DNA from: Spongospora subterranea
Taxonomy: Eukaryota; Endomyxa; Phytomyxea; Plasmodiophorida; Plasmodiophoridae
Assembly: GCA_900404475.1 (NCBI GenBank)
Contig: OUQQ01000091.1
Coordinates: 2,447 to 48,720, forward strand
Direction: 5' to 3'
DNA length: 46,274 bases
The notes under the pieces are model-generated. The model was given only the letters and a program-made list of their open reading frames with translations. It did no database searches and was not told the DNA's origin. Positions within the stretch are counted from its first letter, which is position 1. Every line of letters starts with the position of its first letter. The translations under genes and the position numbers were made by a program. Positions 31,434 to 42,422 of this stretch are shown in pieces.

Positions 31434-33487
31434 ATGGTCTCTGGAATCAATGCCAGGTTTCGCCGTTCATACGTCTCATCGTTAGATCGAGCGTTACGAA
31501 TCGCTACATCGGCGCCCACGAATCTGGCGCTATCGTTCTCATCTCGGCCCACACCGATACCTGATGCTGTGTTGATCCCTGTCCGCCGGTCCCTTCTTAA
31601 TTCTGGCCTCAGTTCAACTGACGCTCTTCATCCAATTCATATTCCGCGATTACAGGCGTTGATTGGTGGCAATGTCCAGCAGTATATCACCCCTGTCGCT
31701 TTATCGTCCATCAAATCGTCACCAGTGACCATTTTTACCGACAAGACAAGGCTTGTTCTTCAGCCATTCGACGATCTTGCCGACGACCAAATTAACGAAT
31801 TGCGAATTGCCTTGCACAAATCCATGAAAGCTGCCTCCAAGTTCGGATCCAAAGTCGGTTTGGTCAAGTCGTTTTCAACAGATATGTTTATTGTATCCTC
31901 TTAGTCGGCTGTCTTGGTTCTTCCTAAGCCCAAGATATCAGATTCGGAAGCCGACGCGCTAATACGAGTAGCAATAACATCGTCGCACTCGTTTGACCGA
32001 TATCTAACCCAGCGGGATAGCTGCGTTTCCGATCTGCAATTTGTGGATTTGTCTGGCGAAACTGGTGACGCTGCCTCTGAGCGGATGACATCGTGCAATT
32101 CGCGCGTTGCCCTTCAACAAGCAATTGCTGAAGGTGACAATCGTCTGATTTTCGATTGTAGTCGTTCCTGTGGATAAACGTATATAGGGACGATTCTCGC
32201 TAGGGAGTTGGCGAATGAACGGGCAGACGTTGCTACTCCTGAATATATCGAACAACTGATCAAATCAATGTCGGATACCATATCAGGTGGGACTTTACGT
32301 ACGCGTACCATCAAAGGGGTTGAGGCTCTCTCAAAAAACGGACTGTCGATGTTGGCTGCTGTTGGCCAAGGATCCGTCGTCGCACCCAGGTTTTTACCCA
32401 TTATTGTTGTTGTTTTTTCTCTTTTTTCGCATTAGCCTGGGGTGTCATAGACCTCTGTTTAATCGCATGCTTTTGACTTGTCGCGCGTGACGATTAATTC
32501 TATTTTGTTCAGGTTGGTTGTGATCGAATACGTTCCAGAAGGGTCGATACCCTCGGTGAAGCCTATCGGCCTGATTGGGAAAGGGATTACTTTCGATTCT
32601 GGCGGTCTCAATTTGAAAACAACCGGAAGTACGAAACACAGAAGTACTAGATATTATCATATGCTAAATGGCTCACACAGATATTGAACAAATGCACTTG
32701 GACATGTATGGAGCAAGCTTTGAAGGAAAACTCAATTTGACGTAGGTGTTATAGGTCTGGAGCAGCCGCTGTCATTGGCGCGATCCGCGCCATTGCTCTT
32801 GCAAAGTCAGATCAGCCTGTTGTTGCTGTTTTGGCTCTTGCTGAAAACGCTATCGGATCGCGCGCCTATAAACCGAACAGTATCCTTTCCTCTTCACAAG
32901 GGTCAGTTCTGGTTTCCAATACCGATGCTGAAGGGTATGATTTTCTTGGTTCTCAACAAATTTATCTAACGTCCATGACAACAGCCGTCTCTGCCTTGCT
33001 GATGCTTTATCGTATATTCAAACGCAATATAAACCCTCTGTTCTGATAGATATCGCAACATTGACAGGAGCGTGTGTGGTCGCCCTTGGTATTTCATCTG
33101 GCGCGTTGTGTTTCGTGTATGAACCATGTTGCCAGGCGAGTATGCGGCTGGATTATTCTCAAATGACGACCAGCTGGCGTCTACATTACTGTCTTGTGGG
33201 AAAACGTCCTTTGAGCGTTGCTGGCGGCTGCCCATTCTTCCAGAACACATCGACGAATTAAAAGGAGACCAGTCCGATATGTTATCGTGCGGCATCGGGA
33301 AAACAGGCGGGTAAAGTCATCTCTTACCATGAACAACTGTATTACTGATGAGTGCAGAGCATCGACAGCTGCTGCATTTCTGTCCAAATTTGTAGAGAAG
33401 GGTAACAAATGGGCTCATCTAGATATAGCTGGTCCAGCCATGTATTCACGAACGATCAATCATATGCCGAAAGGCGGAACGGTATAG
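31434..33487 (+). CDS. LAP: M17 leucyl aminopeptidase, 9 exons
   Basis: Dizinc exopeptidase of the cytosol aminopeptidase family, 529 aa. Exons 31434-31862, 31905-32133, 32188-32389, 32513-32628, 32681-32705, 32755-32934, 32985-33088, 33136-33310, 33358-33487; the sum is 530 codons including stop. The N-terminal M17 domain leads to the catalytic domain. Active-site text: GLIGKGITFDSGGLNLKTTG (metal-binding Lys and Asp), MHLDMSGAAAV (second Asp), VLVSNTDAEGRLCLADAL (Asp, Glu and catalytic Arg), and LIDIATLTGACVVALG. Later AGLFSNDDQ, RLPILPEHIDELK and WAHLDIAGPAM match the family. Unusual: a 42-nt first intron and a 25-nt microexon (32681-32705) carrying the metal-ligand segment. The start at 31434 is the first ATG in a good frame; a basic N-terminus (RFRRSYVSSLDRALR) could target mitochondria. 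Confidence 0.9.
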
Positions 33488-33630
33488 TCGTCCTGACACA
33501 TTTGCTGCCTACTGTCCGATTGCTGATTTTCGATCAGGGGTTTGGGGCGCAGCTTTTAGCCGACTTTATATTGCAAAACAAATAAGCGATAAATTACATG
33601 AACCTGTTGCAATGTTAATAATACTGAGGT
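33488..33630. other. Convergent 3' ends
   Basis: Short gap between the aminopeptidase stop and the stop of the minus-strand NDUFB3-like gene; no feature seen. Confidence 0.5.
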
Positions 33631-34099
33631 TTATTCGTCTTCAACTGGCTCCGGTTGCGGTATCTCACCAATTCCAGCTTTAGTCCACACCCACTTTGGT
33701 TTTAATGCATGATGATCATGGATATTGTTATCAGAATGTCCTTCTCCTTTAGTTGCCTCCATTACCTTTTGCTTTTTCGCCTGTACCTTCTCAAAATTTG
33801 GGCGCGAAATCGGTAGCTAGAAAGTTACCATGTTATTCAAGCCATCAACTGTGAGGTATATGAGAAAAGCGCCGGCCCCTAACCGCCATCCGGGGAAGAC
33901 GTACTTGCTGCTCAGAACCCCAGTCAGCAGCGGATGCTTTCGCCATGCTTCGGACATTGATCCAGTTGGATGGTGGTTAGCCCCAGATGGCAGATCAGCT
34001 TATTGGAACCCGACTGTCTGTAAATCGTATTTCCCTCTATGTACAGTGCACCCTTGGGCGGTTGGGCCTTGGCTTTGCCTGCGGATTTTCGCGCCACAT
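33631..34099 (-). CDS. Probable NDUFB3-like complex I subunit, spliced
   Basis: Coding text on the minus strand includes MSEAWRKHPLLTGVL, then YVFPGWRLGAGAFLIYLT, a single membrane helix, then EKVQAKKQKVMEA and a C-terminal KPKWVWTKAGIGEIPQPEP ending EDE. The pattern EAWRxxP ... FPGxxxGxxAFxxY is that of the small accessory subunit B12/NDUFB3 of mitochondrial NADH dehydrogenase. A proposed first exon starts MWRENPQAKPRPN at 34099, joined over a roughly 57-nt intron. An in-frame TAG after the membrane helix must be removed; a 33-nt intron (GTTGAT to TTCTAG, about 33814-33846) would do it. Assignment is tentative because such subunits are short and diverged; it implies a functional complex I if right. 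Confidence 0.5.
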
Positions 34100-34221
34100 T
34101 AGTAGTACAGTAGTCAGGTAAAGGAATAATAATAAAACTGACGACCACGTCGTTTATTAAGATCTGACGTTGCAAATAGTTGGCAGCTTATATCAGGAAA
34201 CTAAAGGATCTGGAAAACGTA

Positions 34222-35705
34222 TTATTGATGCGGAAACGGCATTCGCTGCATTGGAGGTTGTCTTTGGGGCATAACATGTGGCGGTTCACCACCGTTTAAT
34301 AAGTCGAAATCGCCGAAGTACACCATGCCAACGGCCATTGACGTCGCTGGTGAATATACTTCCGGCGTCTTATAATGAATCCGTTGCAGCTGCTGCTCGT
34401 GGTGCTGAACTTTTGATCTGCGACAAGCAGCACAACAGCATATTCCTCTACAAGATGGGCAGCACCAAGTAGCCTGCTCTCGAGGTGGATTCCTCCTGCA
34501 CGGCTGCATCTGGTAAAATTTGGACAAACACGAGTCACAATACTTCTTCCTGCAGGATTTCCTTTTGGTCTTTGCACCTGAACAGAACGACAAATGCCCT
34601 TGCATGCGTCGACTTTTGCACTGATGGCAACTGCTGCCAGCACGTAAGAGCGAATCATTGAACTCGGCTTGTGCACTAGGACCTAACGAAAGGTCAATCG
34701 ACAAGGCCGCGAATATACAACAAATAGCCATACTCAGATCTTGTGATTCTCCCGACACGTCAGCGGATGATACGTCGTCGTCATCTTCTGCGATCAAAGG
34801 CATGATACCAGTTGTTTGATTAACCGTTGGCATTTGCTGATGTTGCTAAACAACACACGATATAACACTTCAGATTACGGAATCTGACATGAAAAATACG
34901 GCCGATACCTGTCTCACGGCCTGATTGAAATTTACCATCTCATTCATATTCGCAGAATATTCATCCGAAATGCGCTGATTATCAAAGAACTTTTTGAATC
35001 GCTCAATTACGGAATTTTGTCCTTGCGGTCTATAATTGAGCAGAATTGATTAGAACCTATAAACCAGTGTGCAAGCAAACTGACCCTGAAAGTGACAATC
35101 CAGGAACGGAATCCATAGAGAAAGAGTTCTGATGTTCACGGCTATACAATTGCGGTCCCGGTGAATCCATGAACGGCATCGGAGACATCATCCCAGTTGG
35201 CAACTGTTGTTGCTGAGGAAAGCCAGACTGAGGATGAGCAGGCATCAGCTGGTTCTGAAACACACTCGGTGCCGTTGAATATTCAAATACGGGTGTACGA
35301 ACAGTAAACACTGATAGCATCATAGATCTTAGCTATAATCGGTGGAAGAGGAGATAAGTTACTAACTTGGTGAATTGAAGATGCCAGATGAAGCATTCAG
35401 CCTTGGACTGAATCGAAATATCTTATTCTGTGCAACATTGCCGCCGAGATTCGGGCCTATTTGCCTGAACTGGTGGGCGGATGGGGCAAGCGGACCCATA
35501 ATTGGCGTCTCGCATGAAAACCCCGCTCCAGTTTGGTTATAGGCAGAGTTCATCGCGTCGAAACCGGTATTCATTACATGTGATGTGTTCTAAACGACTT
35601 GTTTTAAACAATATGCAAGTTACCCAAATCTAATAGCACACCGACCTCATTAGCAGGACCCACTTTGAGGAATGACGTGCCCCTTTTTCTTTTCTGGCCA
35701 GGCAT
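34222..35705 (-). CDS. CDCA7-like zf-4CXXC_R1 protein, 5 exons
   Basis: 417 aa from exons 35705-35646, 35589-35367, 35310-35085, 35029-34909, 34845-34222, in phase throughout. The N-terminus is basic (MPGQKRKRG, a possible nuclear signal). The middle is low-complexity, rich in Gln, Pro, Met and Asn (HPQSGFPQQQQLPTGMMSP). The last exon holds the Cys-rich domain: SSCHQCKSRR, FCSGAKTKRKSCRKKYCDSC, then WCCPSCRGICCCAACRR, the hallmark of zf-4CXXC_R1 proteins. Animal and plant CDCA7 proteins with this finger recruit the HELLS remodeller to hemimethylated DNA. A short helical stretch NSVIERFKKFFDN precedes it. Whether this is a true CDCA7 orthologue or a fungal paralogue cannot be settled by eye. 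Confidence 0.8.
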
Positions 35706-37507
35706 TGGTACCGGACAATCCGGAACGACAGTTAACTATATTCCTGTTTGACGGCTGCACGTATCTACGTTAATGGCGCAGGTACGCAGGGATGGTTCAG
35801 GATCGCGCGACCCCACCACTTTAAACAAATCGACTTGATGCGCCAACCAAACTGTCGTTACGAAAGTTGCGTCAGTCTCGACGAAACTGCGCCACTGCTC
35901 GGACCACACTGAAGCATGAACCGAAACGTTGACCTCGGATTAATCTTGAAAGACTGATTGCTCCGAATCACATAACCGCAACATCGATGATCACTAAGGT
36001 CCAGTGGTACTTTATCGCCGAATTCGACAATGAGGACAAGTTTGGGAAATAAGCGATGAGGGATTGACTGATAAAAAGTTGTTGAAAACTGAGCATTACC
36101 TTTCATTTGTTTCTGAATCAGGAAAATATGGTTTGTTCTTGAATTCACGAAGATATGGTTTTGAAGCTAGGATATGGGGTCCTTCCTGAGGTGACCACAC
36201 ATGTTCCCTTTATCACTCTGTGCTGCACTAACTGCCGTACTTGCCGGTAGCCGACGTGTACCGAAGCAAACGCTACGCAACGTTGACCGATGCACCGAAA
36301 TCAAATTAAAAAAAGTCCATCTCTAGGGCATGAGAGAAAACTTGGCCTGATTTTTATCCTGGCAATTTGGATAATATTTGTGGATCATATTCAATGCGTA
36401 TTTGGCTCCATCTTGTTCTAATTTACCATGCTTTTTTGAGTGCGAATCGAGCAGATGTCGCATGTTCAGCCAAAACTGGCCGTCTTGTTTTTTTCCTCAG
36501 TGTGGCTTTTTTGCAGTAATTCTCCTCGAAAACCCGCTGCGAATCTGCGACTTCTTCGTTGTCACTTTCGAAATGAGACTAAAGGAACTCAATGGCTTCA
36601 ACATCGTTTCAAGTTCCATGTTGTCGCTCATTGTGACTGCCTCCAGACCGGAAATTATTAACAGCAAAACCATCTTCACCTAGAAGGCAGCTAGGCGCCG
36701 AGACTCAATTTTCAAACTTGCCCATGAGGCTTCGATCCAGATACTTCAAAAAACCCAGAGCATGACGTCATGCATCCAGGGTTCTATGGCTTGACTTCAT
36801 TTTTTTTTGTTAAAATATAATTGATTCTGATCAAATTCATCGTTTGCAACGTCCCACTGTGTAGAAGTTTGAGCATTATCAATTTATCAGTTTTTGTTGT
36901 TTTCGGCTGATTGAGTCAGAATTTTTGTTTTGAAGAAGCAAAATACTGGAGCGAGTCTAGACATATCCAATCATTGCAACCATGGATCGGCGAACATTCA
37001 TATCGCAAACTCATCTATAGACTCCACGACAGAGGATGACCCGATCGGTCCCATAACGGGAAAGGTCTTGTCCTTGCTACAAAATTCCGAAAAAATGCTC
37101 GCAAATGTGCACCTTTCATTTGGTGTGTCGCTTGCATTAGCGAAAACCGCTTTTGTCTATCCTATAGCTTTGAAGGCGATTGTGGCGATTGAGCGCCAGA
37201 AGAACTCCACAACAATCCGGATTCCGTTAAATGTCTCTGTTTATCTGTAAATTAGGAATTAATGTACAAAATGTATCAATATCGATGCCCACAGACGTCT
37301 CTGATACGAGTGCTGACGTAACGTTGTGGTTTTAGTCATGCATCGAGGAACGGGAGTATCTGACGATACAACAGCAGAGGCAGTCGAGAATCTTGGTGAC
37401 GTTAGTTGTAAGTAACGAATGACTAATCACTTTGAATCGATGATTTCCAAAGTTCGCATTCATTTGTATTTGGTTTGTGTTATCGAGACATTGAAAATTA
37501 CCATAAA
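35706..37507. other. Gene-poor stretch with weak candidate exons
   Basis: No gene could be closed. Candidates are a minus-strand frame 35858-36148 with well-mixed composition (for example LFPKLVLIVEFGDKVPLDL), a minus-strand frame 36497-36679 starting with a signal-like MKMVLLLIISGLEAV, which might be exons of one secreted protein, and a plus-strand frame 36930-37250. None has a known domain. The region also holds the promoter of the CBM18 gene. Confidence 0.35.
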
Positions 37508-38897
37508 ATGGTTTGTGCGATGAAGGTCGGGGTACTAGTCGCAATGCTGGCGTGGTCGTATGCATTGGCCAGGCAAGCAGCAATTGGACTTTGACTGCGC
37601 GGTGGACTGACTCGTCCCTGAATGCAGCTGTTCATTGGAAGATGAAGATTGCCCCAAAGAGTATGAAAAAAAACGTTCTGACAAAGATTATGACCCATAT
37701 GATGGAGATCGAATAGATGATGGAAGTTCAGACTATGAATCGGACGAAGAAAAATATCCCGAACGGTATCACGAAAAATATTCTGATGGGTACCAGAAAG
37801 AGCTATTTTTCAAGAAGGTACGGCTGTGGCCTGCTCTTGGCAACTGATTTGATTAGCAATAGCCTTGCTCTGGCCCCTTGACTCGGGATTACCAATGTGG
37901 TCCAGACAAGGGGAACAAGAGGTGCCCAGCAGGAGAATGCTGTAGCAAGTTCGGATAGTAAGTTGATCTAGCGTTTAACGCTTGCTCTTCAGCGTCCAAT
38001 TCTTACAGTTGTGGCGTAACAAAAGAACATTGCGAAAACCCACTCTGTCCACCCGCTAAGGCACCGAAAATCAAACGAAGCAATGTATACTCGTTTAAGG
38101 GGTCCTTAGTTGACACTGTTAATACTGTGTTTGTAGTGCCACGGCCGCGTTTCAAAGACTGGAAAATGTGGACCAGCTTTTAGCTTTATGCGATGCCCTA
38201 TAGGAACCTGCTGCAACGAGTTCGGCAAGTATGCTTCTCATTTCATCTTACATGAAACACGACTCACATCAATCTGCAAACAGTTGCGGAATAACGCGCC
38301 AGCATTGCACGTTTCCTATATGCCCAGTAATTCACGAAAAGAAAAGGCTCAGTCACGACGACCCTGGCTACGAAGAACAAGTAATTTTTGTAAAGAAAAT
38401 CACCTTACGCTTGTCTAAGTCTTACAGTATCCGGAGCACCCAGATTACGAACGACCTTCTCAATACGGATATATTGGTGGGTCATACGAAAATGTACATT
38501 GCCTATTTTCGTTTGGAAACTGTAGCTCAGTGTCGTTGCCTAGTGTCCCGCTCATGAAGTTGACCACAGAGATGGAAAATGTGGACCTGAGAACGGTGGT
38601 TTCCATTGTCAAAGAGGGCATTGTTGCAGTAAAGATGGACAGTATTGGCTTAGCCACATTTTTTTTATCCAAACCTGATGCTTTTCAAACAGCTGTGGAA
38701 AAAGTCCAGAACACTGTAATGTCCATTCGAAGTGCCCTCCATTTCATCCTGTTCACCACGCCAAACTTGATGGTTCTGATCCCAAACATATGGAATACGA
38801 AGACGACATTGACATCTACGTTGGCGGATCACATCGCAACGTGGGAACAATAACTGCACAGTCTGTTACTAATCCTACTCATGTATATGCGCGATAG
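37508..38897 (+). CDS. Secreted protein with three CBM18 (hevein) chitin-binding domains
   Basis: The first exon gives a signal peptide (MVCAMKVGVLVAMLAWSYA). Exons: 37508-about 37554 (or 37573 with a GC donor), 37628-37817, 37863-37957, 38009-38084, 38137-38228, 38284-38380, 38428-38480, 38570-38641, 38693-38897; about 310 aa. An acidic Asp/Glu/Tyr-rich spacer (DYDPYDGDRIDDGSSDYESD) leads to three hevein domains, each split by an intron just before the CG motif: YQCGPDKGNKRCPAGECC plus YCGVTKEHCENPLC; KCGPAFSFMRCPIGTCC plus NCGITRQHCTFPIC; KCGPENGGFHCQRGHCC plus HCGKSPEHC. The eight-Cys pattern is intact in each. Such lectin-like proteins bind chitin in the cell wall or cloak it. No catalytic domain follows. 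The first splice junction is uncertain. Confidence 0.85.
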
Positions 38898-39435
38898 TGC
38901 AAGGGAGCCGCCAGTAAGAACAACCGATGTGGACCCAAGTTCGAATATTCTCATTGCCCAGTTGGTTCATGCTGTAGCGCAAAAGGACGGTAGGCAAAAT
39001 TGCGACGATGGGGTATTTCTGGTATTGTTAACTGTGCGGTCTAGTTGCGGAACTTCAGAAAAATTTTGTAACGTGGATTCAATATGTCCCAAATTTAGTG
39101 ATGTCTTCTATCGCATTGTCCAGGAGGATGATAGCTTCTACAAATCCGTTTTTGAAAAAAAAGAGGTTGACAAAAAGTAAAGTCAATGATGTCTCGGTCC
39201 TAATGGTTGTGGATTTTGTAGAGATGTGAAAAGTTCAAAAAATGCGGCAGCACAGCTTGATAGGAGTCCTCCGAGGAGAAAATTCAGATACGTAATAAAA
39301 GGATTATGATAATATTCCAACAACAAATGCGCAGTTGTTTAAACTTGATTGTTTCAAGTTGCTGAGTTTGCCCGTTGGATGCGACGGATGTGTCCGCCAC
39401 GCAGTCCGCAATCACATTTCCAGGTGTCTCGTGCA
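38898..39435. other. Intergenic region between CBM18 gene and SDA1
   Basis: A plus-strand frame runs from 38881 to 39180 with several cysteines (RSSCGTSEKFC, VDSICPKFSD). It overlaps the CBM18 stop in another frame and could be an alternative last exon, but no splice pair supports this. Otherwise the SDA1 promoter is expected here. Confidence 0.35.
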
Positions 39436-42252
39436 ATGGCCACGAAGCAGTACTTGGCTTCGGATTGTTCCAATTTGCTGAGTTTACGTAGTCTGTTGAA
39501 ACGTGATCCACCCGCTTATCAAGATGAATTTCTACAACAGGTTGCTCATCTGCGGTCTTTGTTCGCCATTCATGGGATCCATGTTGGAAACGATCTTGTT
39601 GACGAGCTTTCCACAGCCAACGCCGGAACTGCCCGGGCCCAGGTCCAGCAAGATCGGCATTTCGCGGAAGTCGTCGACTTTGTCGCGCACTGTTTACCGT
39701 GTTATCTGTCCAATCCCACTTTGTCGAGCGGCTTGACAGAACCCTCTATTCCTGGCGCGATTCTTGAAATGTTGCGGTGCCGAGCGGCTACCGTTTCGCC
39801 TCTTTTGCGTAAATCTCTTGTTCAATCCTTGACAATGCTTAGGAACAATGGTATACATATGCACACTCATCACAGTTATTGTTACGAACTCTATTCTAAG
39901 TTGGAGATTTGAGAAGTTGTTGATTTTTTGGTGCAGGGGCCCAATCTTCGATTGAACTCATGCCTGTCCTGTTCTCATTGTTTGAAATTCCGGATAAGAA
40001 CCTACGAATTGTAGTTTTCGCTGATTTGGTTTCAAACATCGTTCGAATTGAAGAAAACGGCACCGCCGCGCAAAAGCGTGCCCATCGCGGTTTTATTTAT
40101 GACAAGATCTCGAACAAAAGCCAATCTCAACCTTCAGGTAATACAGTCGTTTTGCAATTTTGCTCCAACGTTTGATACTGTATCTTAGTCCAGTCTGATG
40201 ACTCGGAAATACAATGCATCAAAGCTCTTGGTGTCGCCGTCGAACTTTTTCGAAAAAATGTCTGGAAAGACGAAAAAACTGCCAATACTATTGCCGAAGC
40301 TGTATTTTCGCTGTATTCGAAAATGTCCACGGGAGCGTTGAGGTGTGGTCGTTTTCAGCAAAGAAATTCATTTTTTTCAAGTTTGCATTATCCAGATTCT
40401 TGCTCTGCGACGCCTTCACGGACGACAACGACGAGGACGGTGGTCAGCGTCTAGGGGTATCTATCCGGTCAGCACTTAAAACGATTCGTGAAAACACTTG
40501 CGGATCCAAAGTCGGGTCCAAAAAGAAAAAACGTGAACGTGCCATAGAAAGGTGTTCTCAAGACGTTGTTTATATGTTCTGAGAGTGTCATTGACCTTTT
40601 GTTAGAGCTAAGGATAAGCTGAAAAAGGCAGATGGTCGTTCCAGTTTAGGTCCCAAAATTGAATTCGGTCCAATTTCAATGCTCTACGACCCTCAGAGCT
40701 TTGCCGAGCGCTTATTTTCAAAGCTGCAAGCATCTAAAGATGTAGGTTTTCAATCTCGTAAGTTTGATTTGCGACTGAAGCTCAAAATCGCTTTTAGGCA
40801 TTTTCGATTCGCCAGCTACAGATGAATGTGATCTCTCGATTGATAAATGAACATCAATTGTTTTTGTTGAAGCTCTACCCGTTCCTACAGGTATGTTGAA
40901 TCTATATGTTGATTCAACACAAATAATTGTTTCAACAACAGAGGTATATGCTGGCACATGTAAAAAATGTTACGACCATCATGTCGTTCCTGGTTCAATC
41001 ATGTCACAATAAGATTCCACCTGACGTCTTAGAGCCTATTATTAAGGCGATTGCTGATCAGTTCGTCAACGATCGGACCAGTCCTGAGGCGATGGCTATT
41101 GGCATCAATTCAATCCGGTTGGCTCAGTTCAGTACAATTTCCTGTTTCGCTAAATTGTTTTGATTAGCGCCGTTTGTGATCGTCAACCTTTAGCCATGAA
41201 TGCAACTCTCTTACAAGATCTTGTTTCCTACAAAGATCATCGCGACAAAGGCGTATGAACTCCAGCAAACTTCACCTACCAATATGTTTATGTTATTTGC
41301 TTAGGTTGTTATGGCGGCTCGTTCGCTGCTTGGGTTATTCCGTGAAATCAATCCTTTGCTCCTGGAGAAGAAAGATCGAGGTCGTCCGACAACAGTAAAG
41401 GTAAGCACATCAATTTATTGCAGTAACACAACTCGCTGAAAGTATCACAGACGCCCGCTTTGGAATATGGTGATGACAATGTACCAAGTGATATCCAAGG
41501 TGTGCACCTTATACTGGCTGAGAAACAAGGTGAAAACGGTATCAACTCTAATTCGGAATGGGACGAAGAAGTCGAGATGTCGGATCAGGATGAAGAATCA
41601 GAGAGTGACGGTAGAGATTTACGCATTCGAGATGGATTTTCATTAACGAGTGTTGAGTTGCAGACGACGACTCAGTTCCTTCACTGATGGATGATGATGA
41701 GGCGGCGGCTCTACAAAAAAAAATGGCAGTCGCCGAAAACCTACAAAGGCAGTCCAAATTGCCTTTGGGTGCAGTGGAAATTTTGACACCAAAAGATTTT
41801 GAACGCCTGGAAATATTGCAGAAACACGAAGCAGCAGCTATGGGGAAACGCCAGCGCCGAACAGAAATCGGCGCTGTGGTGGACCCAACAGAATTAGAAC
41901 CCTCCACCAAGCAAAAGCGTCGACGCATCGAGGAGCGCATCGCCTTAATTAAAGCCAATCAAGATGAGGTATCAATAACATTTCTCAGTTGCGCTCTAGT
42001 GTGTTTGCTGACGGATTGATTTGAACGTAGCGGAAGGCAACGATGGTTATTGGAGGAGTAAAGGGAGGTAATAGCGCGACAAATGAGGAGAAGAAGCGAA
42101 AGAAACCTTTCATGTTAACGAAACACAGTCGAGCGTTGCGAGAGCGGCGTCAAGATTCACAGCTCACCAAGCAATCACGAACTGGAAGTCATACTGCAAA
42201 GACGCGGAAGTCGGCCAAAAACTCACATCGAAGAAAACGTCGCCGTTTCTGA
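39436..42252 (+). CDS. SDA1: SDA1 homologue, 60S ribosome biogenesis factor, 12 exons
   Basis: Nuclear protein needed for maturation and export of pre-60S particles. Exons 39436-39850, 39937-40137, 40189-40342, 40396-40551, 40606-40741, 40798-40890, 40942-41126, 41168-41252, 41305-41400, 41451-41610, 41664-41968, 42031-42252; exactly 736 codons. The helical-repeat core reads LLKRDPPAYQDEFLQQV, AVELFRKNVWKDEKTAN, YDPQSFAERLFSKL, MNVISRLINEHQLFLLKLYP, GINSIRLAHAV and DKGVVMAARSLLGLFREINP, matching human SDAD1 (687 aa) block by block. Then an acidic region (SDQDEESESDDDDS), the motif VEILTPKDFERL, and a basic C-terminus (KKRKKPFMLTKHSRALR, RRKRRRF) that serves as nuclear/nucleolar signal and rRNA-binding tail. 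Confidence 0.93.
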
Positions 42253-42422
42253 GTATATCTTAATTATTTCAATACAACCAATTCTGAATTCAAGGAATAT
42301 TATACTATCGATATATATTTGATGTTGGCAAGTTCTCTGAAAAAGACACGCGATGCCCGCTCAACCTACAGCGTAGTGAAACAGCGCCGTTGAGGATTTT
42401 TATCATTTCTATGAAGATGTTA

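Noticed and set aside
30840..31552. Minus-strand open frames between SET and the aminopeptidase
   Set aside because: Mostly antisense to the SET last exon and to the start of the aminopeptidase; only a weak hydrophobic stretch in the middle is noted.
33841..33852. 12-nt intron (GTAACTTTCTAG) in the NDUFB3-like gene
   Set aside because: Too short for spliceosomal removal; a 33-nt intron ending at the same acceptor is slightly more plausible and is used in the tentative model.
41650..41663. 14-nt intron in SDA1
   Set aside because: A 53-nt intron from the GTAGAG donor at 41611 to the same acceptor keeps frame and gives a better acidic-region alignment.
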